Shown here in pieces: positions 47,657-57,969 of a stretch of 64,000 nucleotides of DNA. A model generated the notes under the pieces. It made no database searches, was not told where the DNA came from, and saw only the letters and a list, made by a program, of their open reading frames with translations. Source of the DNA: Methyloceanibacter superfactus (GTDB lineage Bacteria > Pseudomonadota > Alphaproteobacteria > Rhizobiales > Methyloligellaceae). The stretch is from positions 62,001-126,000 of the forward strand of contig NZ_LPWF01000026.1 in assembly GCF_001723305.1 (NCBI RefSeq), given 5' to 3'. How positions within the stretch are numbered: position 1 is the first letter of the stretch; each line of letters starts with the position of its first letter. The translations under genes were made by a program, and so were the position numbers.

Positions 47657-50600
47657 ATGCGATCGGTTCGAGTATTCGTCTCCTCCCCGGGCGACACGCA
47701 TTTCGAAAGAATGCGCGTCGAGCGGGTCGTCGAACGCCTGAACGGCGAGTTCGCCGGCATCGCGCGCCTTGAGGCCATCCGCTGGGAAGGCCAACACTAC
47801 AAGGCGCACGCCACCTTCCAGCAGCAGATTCCCGAAGCATCGGATTGCGACATCGTGGTCGCCATCCTGCGCCACCGCCTGGGCACGGAACTGCCGGAAG
47901 ACTTTCAGACCATGCCCAATGGCGAGCCGTATCCATCGGGGACGGCCTATGAAATTCTGTCAGCTATCGAAGCGAGCAAGGAAAAGTCGGTTCCCGACGT
48001 CTATGTGTTCCGCTACAGCGAGCCGCCGACCGTGCGCCTCGACGACGAGAGCACCAACCGCCTCGTCACCAATCAATGGGAACGGCTCAAGACCTTCTTC
48101 AAGAATTGGTTCCAGACGGCGGACGGCAAGTTCAAGCTTGCCTTTCACACCTTTCAGAACACCGATGCCTTCGAGGCCGATGTCGACAAGCTGCTGAGGA
48201 CCTGGCTGGAGGAGAAGATCCTCAAGGGCCGCTCGGTTCTGTGGCCGGTCGATATCAAGGGCTCGCCCTTCCGCGGGCTGGCGGCATTTGGCGCCAAGCA
48301 TGCGCCGGTATTCTTTGGCCGCTCCCGCGACATCACCAAAGCCGTCGACGGCCTGAAGGACGCGGGCGAGCGTGGATCGCCCTTCCTGCTCGTGGTGGGC
48401 GCCAGCGGTGCGGGCAAATCTTCGCTGGCCCTTGCGGGTCTCGAGCCGCGCTTGACGACGCCCGGCGTCGTCCCGTCCGTCGATCAGTGGCGGGTCTCGG
48501 TGATGCGGCCTGGAGAGCATCCAAACGGTCCCGTGGCCGGGCTCGCCGCCGCGCTTCTACAAGGGGGCGAGGATCTCGATGACGACGATATGGGCCGGCT
48601 CCAAGCGTTGCCGGAGATCGCCGAAAGCGACTATGCGTCGGAGGATGAATTGGCGGGCCTGCTCGCCCATGCCGACGAGACCTGCGCCAAGCCAATCTTG
48701 CGCGCGCTCGAGCGGGTTGCCGAGGCGGAGGCGAAAGCGAGCGGGCACGACCGGGCGGTGCGGGCCGACCTGCTGATCGTGGTCGATCAACTCGACGAAC
48801 TGTTCGCCGGGCAAGTCAATGCCGAGGAACGGGCGCGTTTCGCCAAACTCCTTGCCCTTCTCGTCGACACGGGACGCGTGTGGGTCATCGCCACACTGCG
48901 CGCGGATCTCTATGAGCGTTTCCTGAAAGAGCCCGATCTGCTTGCCCTGAAGAGCAAGGGGGCGACCTATGATTTGGCGCCCCCCGGTGCGGTGGAGATC
49001 GACGAGATCATTCGCGGTCCGGCCGCCGCCGCAGGCCTCGTCTACGAGACGGACCCCGAGACCGGCGACCGGCTCGACGATCGTCTGATTGCCGACATCG
49101 ACCGGCCCGACATGCTGCCACTGCTTCAGTTCACGCTCAACTTCCTGTTCGAGAAGCGGGTCACGGAAGACGGCGAGACCACGCTCACCTTGAAAGCATA
49201 CGACGAACTCGGAGGGCTGGCCGGTGCCATCGACCGGGAAGGCGAGCGCGCCATCGCCGGCCTTGGCGCGGCGGAGCATGAGCGTCTGCCGCGCCTGTTG
49301 CGGCAATTGGCGACGCCCGCGCACACGGCCGAGCCCGGTGGAGGCGGCGCCAATGCGGGGCTTTCCATTTTGTCAGTGCCGTTCGAGGCGGCGGCCTACG
49401 ATCCGCCTTCTGAACGGCTGGTTCGCGCGCTGGTCGATGCGCGCATCCTGTTGTCCTCAGGGAGCGAGCAGAAGGCGACCATCCGCTTGGCGCATCAGCG
49501 TGTGCTGGAGAATTGGCGACGGGCACAGGAGATTGTCGCCGCCAACGCGGAGTTCTATCGCATCCGCGACGATGTCGATGGCTTGCGCCGCCGCTGGGAG
49601 AACGCCAACAAGGCGCGCGATCTGCTGATACCCAAAGGCGTACCGTTGGCGGAAGCCGAGAGCATCGCCAAACGCTATCCCGGCGAGCTGGGACCCCCGA
49701 CGCTTGGCTTCATCGCCGCTTCGGGCAAGCGGGCGCGATTCAGGCAACGCCTCGTTGGCAGCGCGGCGGTGGTCTTCGCCGTGCTGGCGGTTGGCGCCAC
49801 CGTTGCCGGTGTGCTGGCGCTTCAGGCCGAGCGACGGGCCAAGCGAAACTTCGACGTGGCAAGCGCGCTCGTGACCGACATCGCGCGAGGCTTGCGCAAC
49901 GTCGAGGGAATGGGCGTCCAAAGCCGCAAGAAGATCTTCGCCCAGGTGAGCAAGACGCTCGACGATGCCGTGGGGGCCTCGCCGGACGACGCGCAACTGC
50001 TCGGCATGCAGGCCACCATGTTCGAGGAGTTTGCCTCGACACACACGGCCGAGGGGGAATCCGCGCAAGCGGCGGAAAGCACCGCCAGGAGCCTAGAGAT
50101 CAAGCTGCGCCTGGCCGAGCTCGATACCTATGATGACGGCAAAGGCGGGCAGCAGGACATCTCCAGCACGCTGGAGCAGATCGGCGATCTCAAGCTCAAA
50201 GCTGCGGACGACGCGGGCGCGCTTGCGGTCTACGAGCAGATCCTCGCCAACCGGCGCAAGCTGGCAGAGGCGGAAAGTGGCAATCCGGAACGCCATCGCG
50301 ACGTCGCGGCGACGCTCGACACGATCGGCGACCTCAAGCTCCGGGCCGCCGATTATCAAGGCGCGCTCGAAGCCTATGCCGAAGCCGTCGCTATCAGCCG
50401 CGACGTGGTGCCGATGGATGCCGCAAAGGTCGAATGGCGCCGCGATCTCGCACTCGCTCTGAGTGCCGACGGGTACGCCAAGCAGAGCGCCGGCGACCTC
50501 GCCGCTGCTTTGGCCGCCTATGAGGAGAGCCTGGGCTTTTCGGAAGGCCTCGTCGCGACCGATAAGACCAATGTCTTGTGGCGCGCCGACGTCGCCTCCG

Positions 50601-53563
50601 CTCTGATGAACATCGGCAATGTGAAGCTCGACTCCGGGGCCGAAGACGGCGCCATCGAGGCTTATGCCAAGAGCCTCGAAATTCGCCGCCAGCTCGCGGC
50701 CGAAGATGAGACGAATGGCTATCTGCCGCGGACCATGGCGGCCAGCTTGAGCGGGCTTGGCGACGCCAAACTTGCCAAGGGCGACCGGAAGGCGGCACTT
50801 GCCGATTTCGAGGAGAGCGCCGCCATCTTGCGCCGTCTCGTGGCCGCGGACGCCGACAACGCGGCCTTGCAACGCGACCTTTCCGTCAGCATCAACCGCG
50901 TTGGCGACGTGAAGCGCGATTCCAATGATCGCTTGGGCGCCTTAAGGGCTTATGAGGAAAGTCTCGCCATTCGCCAGAGGTTGGCGCAAGCCGGCGGCGG
51001 CGATACGCAAGCGCTCACCGACCAGATCTACGTGCTGCAGAGAATCGGCGACGTGAAGCGCAACGCGGAGGACTATGACGGCGCGGTCGCCGCGTTCGAG
51101 CCGAGCTTGGCCATCGCGCGCAAGCTGGCGGAGAAGGACCCCAACAATGTTGCGTGGCAGCGCGAGATTTCGGCCAACCTGACGAAATTGGGCGCGGCCA
51201 AGAAGGGCGCCGGCGATAGTTCGGGCGCGCTTGCCGCTTACGAAGAGAGCCTCGCCATTCGCCGGGAACTGCCCCAGACCGACTTGGCGGCATGGCAATT
51301 CGACGTGGCGTCCAATCTTGAATCGATCGGCGATCTCAAACTCGCGGCCGGCGACAAGGAAGGCGCGCTTGCCACCTTCGAGGAGATGCTCAAGATCGAC
51401 CGCGTCCTGGTGGCGAGCAAGCCCGACGATCTTCAGGCGAAACGCAACCTCACCCTCAGTCTGAACCGGCTCGGAGACGCCAAGCGCGACCTCAACGACA
51501 AGACGGGCGCGCTTGCGGCCTACGAGGAGTGCTTGGCCATTCGCCGGGATCTGCTGGCAGCTGGAAAGACCACCCAGCGGCAACAGGATGTCAGTCTCAT
51601 CCTCGAAAAGGTCGGCGATCTCAAACGTGACGCGGGCGACAACGCGGCGGCCCTCGCCATTTACGAGGAGATGCTGGTCATTGATCGCGCGACCGACGCG
51701 GCCGAGCCCAACACCATCAAATGGCAACGCTATGTGGCGATCAGCCTGAAGCGCGTGGGTGAGGCGAAGCTCGCGCTCGACGACGCGGAAGATGCGCTGG
51801 CCGCCTTCAATGAAAGCCTCGCCATACGCCGCAAGCTGGTCGAAGCCGACAAGGGTAACACCAAGCACCTGTTCGAGATTGGCAGCCTCTTGGAGGAGAT
51901 CGGCGATATCAAGCACGATGCCGGTGACACCTCCGCGGCGATCACGTCCTATCGCGAAAGTGCAAAGGAGCGGCAGGATCTTGCCGCGACGCTGCGGCAC
52001 GATGGCAGCCGGCGCAGCGCACTCTCCGCATACAAGCAGGCGCTCGGGGTGGCCCGAAAGCTCGTGGAGGCCGAGCCTGACAACCTCGATTATCAACACG
52101 ACGTCTCAGTCTATCTCCAGGAACTCGCCGCGCTCAAGCTGGGCCTCGAAGATCCCGAAGGCGCGCTCTCCGATTACGAGGAGGCTCTGGCTATTCGCCA
52201 GCGTCTCGTCGAGGCCAACGAGAAGAACTCGACTTGGCTGTACGGTGTCGTGGAGACGCTCGAGAAGATTGGCGATCTGAAGCGCGATCAGGGTGACCAG
52301 GCGGCGGCGCTCAAGGCCTATGAGGCGAAAGTCGAGGCCGACCGAAAGCTCATTGCGGCGGAGCCCGACGATCGCGATTGGCAACGGAATTTGGGAATTG
52401 GTCTGCAGCGCATCGCCGAGGTGAAGCTCAAGACGGGGGATGAACAGGGGGCCCTGGCGCTCTACCAGGAGAGTCTCGATATCCGCAGGGAACTGGCGAA
52501 AGAGGATCCCAACAGCGAGCGCTTCCGGCAGGACCTGTCGCTAACCCTCGAGCGGCTTGGAGACCTCAAGCGCAGCATGGGCGACAATGACGGTGCGCTC
52601 GCTCTCTATGTCGAGATGCTCGGCTTCGACCGGGCGGTGGCCGCCGCCAATATCGGCGACACCAAGCGGCAGCGTGTGGTGTCGGTCGACCTCAACAAGA
52701 TCGCCGACCTGAAACTCAAGGCCGGCGATACGAAGGGCGCGCTCGCCGCGGCCGAGGAGAGCCTGGCCATCGCGCGGCATATCGCGATCTCGGCCCCGGA
52801 AAATCTCGACTGGCAGCGCGATATCTCGGTCAGCCTGGAGCGGGTGGGCAATACCCAGTCCAAGCTTGGCAACCCGCGCGCGGCATTGCGCGCCTATGAG
52901 GAGATGCTGACCATCGACCGCATGGTTGCCGACACCGACCGCAAGAATATCCAGCGGCAGCGAGAAGTGATCCTCAGCCTGAACAAGGTGGGCAATATGC
53001 GCGCCGAAATCGACGACTTCAGCGGCGCGCTCGCCAACTACGAAGAGGGGCTGGTCCTCGCCCGCAAGCTCCGCAAGGACGACAACGTCCAGTCGCTCAA
53101 CGACCTGGTGGCCAGCCTCAAGAATGTCGGCGAGATGAGGGTCAAGCTGGGCGACCTCAAGGGGGCGCTCGCGGCTTACGAGGAGGATCTGGAGCTGAGG
53201 CGAAAGATCGCGGCAGCCGAGCAGGACGCGTATTCGCGTCGAGAGCTGGCTATCAGCCTCGAGCGCGTTGGCAATGTGCGGCGAGATATGGGAGACGTCG
53301 CGGGAGCCTTCGCAGCCTATAAGGAGGACTTGGGCATCACGCGTGCACTCGCCGAGGCGCGAAAGGGCGAGACGTCGCCGCAGACCGATCTGGTGATCAG
53401 TCTTTACAAGTTCGCCCAGACGTCAAAGGGCGCGGACCAAGATGCGGCCATCGACGAAGCGCTCGGAATCCTCGCGACCCTTGACGGACAAGGCAAGCTG
53501 GACGAGTCGCAAAAGGGCTGGAAAGACTCCTTCCTGTCTTTGCGCAACGGCTCGACCCCTTAG
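47657..53563 (+). CDS. DUF4062 - STAND NTPase - transmembrane - TPR receptor, 1968 aa
   Basis: Intact over 5.9 kb. Residues 1-170: DUF4062 (VRVFVSSPGDTHFERMRVER). Residues 215-680: a STAND-type ATPase with FRGLAAFGAKHAPVFFGR, Walker A GASGAGKSSL (about 248-257), Walker B LLIVVDQLDELFAG (about 371-384), VIATLRADLYERF and a winged-helix/arm (RLAHQRVLENWRRA). Residues about 695-718 form a transmembrane helix. Residues 765-1940: some 24 TPR units of 48 residues. STAND proteins oligomerise on ligand recognition; DUF4062 is probably the effector or adaptor, and TPRs the sensor. The TM-TPR half is homologous to that of the TIR protein. No toxin gene is adjacent. Confidence 0.92.
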   Translation: MRSVRVFVSSPGDTHFERMRVERVVERLNGEFAGIARLEAIRWEGQHYKAHATFQQQIPEASDCDIVVAILRHRLGTELPEDFQTMPNGEPYPSGTAYEILSAIEASKEKSVPDVYVFRYSEPPTVRLDDESTNRLVTNQWERLKTFFKNWFQTADGKFKLAFHTFQNTDAFEADVDKLLRTWLEEKILKGRSVLWPVDIKGSPFRGLAAFGAKHAPVFFGRSRDITKAVDGLKDAGERGSPFLLVVGASGAGKSSLALAGLEPRLTTPGVVPSVDQWRVSVMRPGEHPNGPVAGLAAALLQGGEDLDDDDMGRLQALPEIAESDYASEDELAGLLAHADETCAKPILRALERVAEAEAKASGHDRAVRADLLIVVDQLDELFAGQVNAEERARFAKLLALLVDTGRVWVIATLRADLYERFLKEPDLLALKSKGATYDLAPPGAVEIDEIIRGPAAAAGLVYETDPETGDRLDDRLIADIDRPDMLPLLQFTLNFLFEKRVTEDGETTLTLKAYDELGGLAGAIDREGERAIAGLGAAEHERLPRLLRQLATPAHTAEPGGGGANAGLSILSVPFEAAAYDPPSERLVRALVDARILLSSGSEQKATIRLAHQRVLENWRRAQEIVAANAEFYRIRDDVDGLRRRWENANKARDLLIPKGVPLAEAESIAKRYPGELGPPTLGFIAASGKRARFRQRLVGSAAVVFAVLAVGATVAGVLALQAERRAKRNFDVASALVTDIARGLRNVEGMGVQSRKKIFAQVSKTLDDAVGASPDDAQLLGMQATMFEEFASTHTAEGESAQAAESTARSLEIKLRLAELDTYDDGKGGQQDISSTLEQIGDLKLKAADDAGALAVYEQILANRRKLAEAESGNPERHRDVAATLDTIGDLKLRAADYQGALEAYAEAVAISRDVVPMDAAKVEWRRDLALALSADGYAKQSAGDLAAALAAYEESLGFSEGLVATDKTNVLWRADVASALMNIGNVKLDSGAEDGAIEAYAKSLEIRRQLAAEDETNGYLPRTMAASLSGLGDAKLAKGDRKAALADFEESAAILRRLVAADADNAALQRDLSVSINRVGDVKRDSNDRLGALRAYEESLAIRQRLAQAGGGDTQALTDQIYVLQRIGDVKRNAEDYDGAVAAFEPSLAIARKLAEKDPNNVAWQREISANLTKLGAAKKGAGDSSGALAAYEESLAIRRELPQTDLAAWQFDVASNLESIGDLKLAAGDKEGALATFEEMLKIDRVLVASKPDDLQAKRNLTLSLNRLGDAKRDLNDKTGALAAYEECLAIRRDLLAAGKTTQRQQDVSLILEKVGDLKRDAGDNAAALAIYEEMLVIDRATDAAEPNTIKWQRYVAISLKRVGEAKLALDDAEDALAAFNESLAIRRKLVEADKGNTKHLFEIGSLLEEIGDIKHDAGDTSAAITSYRESAKERQDLAATLRHDGSRRSALSAYKQALGVARKLVEAEPDNLDYQHDVSVYLQELAALKLGLEDPEGALSDYEEALAIRQRLVEANEKNSTWLYGVVETLEKIGDLKRDQGDQAAALKAYEAKVEADRKLIAAEPDDRDWQRNLGIGLQRIAEVKLKTGDEQGALALYQESLDIRRELAKEDPNSERFRQDLSLTLERLGDLKRSMGDNDGALALYVEMLGFDRAVAAANIGDTKRQRVVSVDLNKIADLKLKAGDTKGALAAAEESLAIARHIAISAPENLDWQRDISVSLERVGNTQSKLGNPRAALRAYEEMLTIDRMVADTDRKNIQRQREVILSLNKVGNMRAEIDDFSGALANYEEGLVLARKLRKDDNVQSLNDLVASLKNVGEMRVKLGDLKGALAAYEEDLELRRKIAAAEQDAYSRRELAISLERVGNVRRDMGDVAGAFAAYKEDLGITRALAEARKGETSPQTDLVISLYKFAQTSKGADQDAAIDEALGILATLDGQGKLDESQKGWKDSFLSLRNGSTP
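49980..53480 (+). repeat. Array of about 24 degenerate 144-bp coding repeats
   Basis: The protein period is 48 residues with a pattern like L-x-x-IGDLK-x6-GALAAYEESLAIRR-x-LA-x-D-x-N-x-W-x-RD. Units differ enough to be aligned only at protein level. A shorter array of the same unit is in the TIR gene. Confidence 0.85.
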
Positions 53564-53648
53564 GCATGGCCATCAGGTCGCCTTGACAAGCCAGGGGTGA
53601 AAGTGCCGTCTCTCAGCCATGATGGCGCGTCGGGCAGGGCCCCAATAA

Positions 53649-55573
53649 ATGTGCGGAATTGCGGGGTTTCTCGATCCCAAACGGCGGTCGGGCGACCAGA
53701 CGCTGCGCGGACTCGCCGCCGATATGGCGGGCGCGCTGCACCATCGTGGACCGGATGCCAGCGGTGTGTGGGTGGACGCGGAAGCGGGCGTGGCCCTGGC
53801 TCATGCGCGCCTGTCGATCATAGATCTTAGCGCCGCCGGCGCCCAACCGATGCTGTCGGCGTCGGGCCGCTTCGTTCTGTCCTATAACGGCGAGATCTAT
53901 AACGCCGGCGAACTGCGCGCCGAGTTGGAACAGATGGGCCACAGCTTCCGGGGTCACTCCGACACGGAAGTGATGGTGGAGGGGTTCTCCGCCTGGGGCG
54001 TGCGCGGGACGGTGGAGCGCCTGATCGGCATGTTCGCCTTTGCGGTGTTCGACAAAGCCACGCGAACGCTGACCCTTGGGCGCGACCGGCTCGGCATCAA
54101 GCCGCTCTATTGGGGCCATGCAGGCGGGCGGGTCGTGTTTGCCTCCGAGCTGAAAGCGCTTGCCGCGCTTCCCGAGTTTGCCCCGGCGATCGACCGCCAG
54201 GCGCTCGGCGCTTATCTCTGCACCGGCTATGTGCCGCGCCATCGAGCATCTACCAGGACATCGCCAAGCTCGAGCCCGGCATGCTGCTGCATATTGCCGA
54301 GGACGGTAGGACAAGTGGCGAGTCCTATTGGTTGCTGCTCGACCAAGCGGAGAGGGGTCAAGCGAACCCGCTCCACCTCGACGAGACGCAGGCCCGCGAT
54401 GAGCTGGAGGCGCTGCTGACCGACGCGGTGACCCGCCGCATGGTGGCCGATGTGCCGCTCGGAGTGTTTCTTTCCGGCGGCATCGACTCGGCGACGGTGA
54501 CAGCGCTGATGCAGGCGAACAGCCCGACGCCGGTCAAGAGCTTCACCATCGGCTTTCACGAGAAGGGCTACAACGAGGCGGCACATGCCAAGGCGGTGGC
54601 AGCGCATCTCGGGACCGACCATACCGAGCTTTACGTGACGCCTGACGAAGCCCAGGCCGTCGTGCCGAAACTGCCGAGCATTTACGACGAGCCCTTCGCC
54701 GACTCATCGCAGATCCCGACCTTCCTCGTCTCCGAGATGACGCGAAAGCAAGTCACGGTCGCGCTGTCCGGCGACGGTGGCGACGAGTTGTTCGCTGGCT
54801 ATAACCGCTACGGACAAGGCTTGCGCGTGGCGCAGGCCTTGCGCCTTCTGCCGCGTCCGGTGGCGGCGGGCCTCTCGCGCGCCATCGGCGCGGTGCCGCC
54901 ATCGACTTGGGACCGTCTCTTCGACGTGGTGCCTGCCGGTGTGCGGCCGCGGCTCGCGGGCGAGAAGCTGCAGAAACTTGCTGGCGTGCTGAGCGACGAG
55001 TCGTCCGGCTACTACCGTAGCCTGCTGGCGCAGTGGCCCGGTGCGTGGTCACTGGTCAAAGGGGCAAAGCCCCTCGATCAGCCGGCGTTCAGCGAGGACA
55101 TCCGGGCGCGCTTCAAGGAAGAGCTGTCCTGGATGCAGTATGCCGATTCCGTCACCTATCTTCCCGACGACATCCTCACAAAGGTCGACCGTGCATCCAT
55201 GGCGGTGTCGCTCGAAGCGCGCGTGCCGCTGCTCGATCACCGCGTGGCCGAATTCGCCTGGCATCTGCCGACCCGGCTCAAGATGCGCGGCGGTCAAGGC
55301 AAATGGCTGCTGCGCCAGGTGCTTTACAAATATGTGCCGAAGACGCTTGTGGAGCGGCCGAAGATGGGCTTCGGCGTGCCGATCGACGCGTGGCTGCGAG
55401 GTCCGCTGAAGGAGTGGGCCGGCGACCTGCTCGACCCTGCCGCGATGACCCAGGCCGGTCTGCTCGATCCGGCGCCGATCCAGGAGAAATGGGCGGAGCA
55501 CCAATCGGGCAAGCGCAACTGGCAGCATTTCCTCTGGAACGTGCTGATGTTCGAGGCGTGGCGGCGGGCATAG
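53649..55573 (+). CDS. asnB: AsnB-type glutamine amidotransferase of the polysaccharide locus (one frameshift)
   Basis: ATG 53649 gives MCGIAGFLDPKRR with catalytic Cys2, then HHRGPDASGVW, LSYNGEIYNAGELR and GRDRLGIKPLYW. A base is missing near 54240 (TGYVP into APSSIYQDIAKLEPGMLLHI). The synthetase domain has PLGVFLSGGIDSATVTALMQ, ALSGDGGDELFAGYNRYGQG and VDRASMAVSLEARVPLLDHR. About 641 residues. Located next to uronic-acid sugar genes, it may amidate a sugar carboxylate, like WbpS of Pseudomonas or WbmE of Bordetella, instead of making asparagine (inference). Confidence 0.85.
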
Positions 55574-55592
55574 CCGCGACCCGACCCGCCTC

Positions 55593-56806
55593 TCACAACG
55601 ATTGCAGCTTGGCGTGCAGTGCTTCCATGCGGTGGGCGTGGGTATGCGCGGCCATGGCGTGCTCATAGGCCGCCGTCGTGATGCGTTCGCGCTCGCCCTC
55701 GTCCTTGAACCGCGCGATGGCCGCCTCGACATTGGCCAGATCGGCGTCCACGGCGATGTAATGCAAGTTCGGCGTGAGGAGGTCGTTGTACCGCCCGGCG
55801 GTCATGATCTGGCAGGTCTTGGTGCCGATGGCGTCGAAGTGACGGGACGACAGCGCCTTGGAGTAGGCGGGGCAGCGCGGCGCGTCCTTGAAGAAGCGTC
55901 CATGGAGATCGTCGAAGTCGAGGCTTTCGTCCTCGAACCCGGCGAATTTGATGGGGCCGCGGCGCAAGGCAAAACCGAGCGCCGATTTGACCGATAGCGG
56001 CAGGCGGCGCACCAGGCGGCGCAAGCCCTCACCCTGGCGGATGACGAGACCGGACCGCTCAAGCCCGATAACGTCGTGGATGCGCGTGACAAGGGCATCG
56101 TCGCGGTCGAGATACCAACTGCCCGCCTCGCTCGAGATCGTGCCGCGGGAGTTGGCGAGAAACGCGGCCCAGTCCTCGCGCCGAAGCGGCTCGTGGTGTT
56201 GACGTCGACGCTAAGCCCGTGCTCGGGCCCGTGCAGCCTGAAGTAATCGATAATGTCGTTGCGCTCCTTGTCGCCGAGAAGCGGCGAGTAGCGATAGCTG
56301 CGCACACCGATGTCGACGGCACGGCGGCCCTGCTCCGGGCCGGGGCGAAAGACCTTCGGGTTCAGCGCATGGGGCAGCGAGATGACGTTCGCGCAGGTGC
56401 CGCCGTAAAGATACTCACCGGCCTCAGGCAAGAGTTGGGTGGCGACAATGTCGGCATGGCAAGTCTCGAGCGCGGCGATCTTGCGGGCCATTGGCGCGTA
56501 GGGAGAGTTGTACTCGTTGCCGACGAAAGCCACGAGGCGCGCCCGGGCGCGGGCGCTAAGTGCGGGTGTAAGGCGCTCCAGGTCTTCGGTGGTGTCGGCG
56601 GTGCAGTTGTGAAGCAAGACGACGAGGTCGTGCTCATCAAGTTCGCGGGCGAGACGCGACGGGGAGAGGTCGAGAACGTTGAGGGACGTCGTCTGGAAGA
56701 ACGGTGCCGCGGAGAAGGCGTCGGCCCAGTCGTCGTAATAGGACGCGCGATGAGGATAGCGGAGCGCGAGCACCAATGTCTTGATGGCGTCTCGCGTTGC
56801 GCTCAC
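55593..56806 (-). CDS. Glycosyltransferase, CgeB/family-1-like (frameshift)
   Basis: GTG 56806 overlaps the wbpE stop as GTGA. The N-terminal half (LVLALRYPHRASYYDDWADA, VVLLHNCTADTTEDLERL, VISLPHALNPKVFRPGPEQG) is a GT-B donor-side layout. One shift near 56178 leads into AAFLANSRGTISSEAGSWYL, then CPAYSKALSSRHFDAIGTKT and CQIMTAGRYNDLLTPNLHYI, the C-terminal block of spore-protein-like family-1 transferases. About 404 residues. Donor and acceptor unknown; it is the last gene of the sugar operon. Confidence 0.75.
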
Positions 56807-57969
56807 GCCGGCTCCTGGAGCGCCGCTGCAAGGGTCTGGGCGACGCGAGTCTGAATCTCAGGCGTGAGATAGGGATGCATCGGTAGGCTGAGCACACGCG
56901 CCGCCGCTTCCTCGGAACGACCGAGCCCCGCAGGGTCGCAAGGGTGCTGCGCGTAAGCCGGCTGCTGGTGCAAGGGGATCGGATAATAGACGACGGTGGG
57001 GACACCGGCCTTGCCGCAGGCTGTCTGGACCGTCTCACGGTCGATGCTCTCGGGGAGCCGCACGGTGTATTGCGCCCACACCGAGGTCGCGCTGGGGGCC
57101 ACGACCGGCGTCTCGACGCCGCGCAGGATCTCGCCATAGCGCGTGGCAATCTCTTGGCGCGCCGCGATCTCGTCCGCGAAGATGTCGAGCTTCACCAGCA
57201 GGATCGCCGCCTGCAACGTATCGAGGCGGCTGTTCAAGCCAACGCGCACATTCTCGTATTTATGGCGACCTTTGCCGTGGAAGCGCAACGAACGGAGAAT
57301 GTCCGCCTTGGTGCCGTCCTCGGTGAAAATGGCGCCGCCATCGCCGTAGCAGCCCAGAGGCTTGGCCGGAAAGAAGCTGGTGGTGGTGTAGTCGGCGAGG
57401 GCGCCGACGCCTTTGCCGCCCATGGTGGCGCCGAAGGACTGTGCCGCGTCGGCCACGAGCGTCAGACCGTTCTCGAGAGCGACGGCGCCGAGAGTCTCAT
57501 AGTCCGCAGGTTGCCCGTAGAGATCGACAGCGATCACCATGCGCGGCCGCAAGCCTGCCGTCTTGGCAGCGTCGATGGCGCGACCGAGGCTCGCGTCATC
57601 CATATTGTAGGTCGCCGCGTCGATATCGACGAAGACGGGCGTGGCGCCGCGGCCCGAAACCGCTTCCGCCGTGGCGACAAAGGTGAAGCTCGGCACGAAG
57701 ACGGCATCGCCCGCGCCGATATCCTCCGCCATCAACACGAGGCTCAAGGCATCGGTGCCGTTGGCGCAGGCGACGCAATGCGTGGCGCCGCAGAATTTGG
57801 CGAGCGCGCCCTCGAGCTCGGCCACTTGCGGCCCGAGGATATACTGACCGCGCGCCAGAACGTCGGCGATGGCCGCGTCGATGCGGTCCTTGATGCGGTC
57901 TTGCTGAGCCGCCAGGTCGTTGAACGCGAGGGGGGCTAGCGCCTCACTCTGAGGGTTCGAGGCGTCCAT
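56803..57969 (-). CDS. wbpE: Sugar 3-aminotransferase, DegT/DnrJ/EryC1 family (WbpE/WlbC-like)
   Basis: A PLP-dependent transamination of UDP-3-keto-GlcNAcA to the 3-amino sugar. 388 residues from ATG 57969 (MDASNPQSEALAPLAFNDLA). Motifs are ILGPQVAELEGALAKFCGAT, CANGTDALSLVL, VDLYGQPADYE, DAAQSFGAT and the PLP-Lys segment FFPAKPLGCYGDGG. It overlaps wbpD by 26 bases. Together with wbpB, wbpD and wbpI next to it, the substrate assignment is convincing. Confidence 0.9.
   Translation of the reverse strand: MDASNPQSEALAPLAFNDLAAQQDRIKDRIDAAIADVLARGQYILGPQVAELEGALAKFCGATHCVACANGTDALSLVLMAEDIGAGDAVFVPSFTFVATAEAVSGRGATPVFVDIDAATYNMDDASLGRAIDAAKTAGLRPRMVIAVDLYGQPADYETLGAVALENGLTLVADAAQSFGATMGGKGVGALADYTTTSFFPAKPLGCYGDGGAIFTEDGTKADILRSLRFHGKGRHKYENVRVGLNSRLDTLQAAILLVKLDIFADEIAARQEIATRYGEILRGVETPVVAPSATSVWAQYTVRLPESIDRETVQTACGKAGVPTVVYYPIPLHQQPAYAQHPCDPAGLGRSEEAAARVLSLPMHPYLTPEIQTRVAQTLAAALQEPA

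Noticed and set aside
47657-53563. STAND protein as an Avs-type antiphage protein
   Set aside because: The STAND core fits, but no nuclease or protease effector typical of Avs is fused, and it has a transmembrane helix; family membership cannot be decided here.
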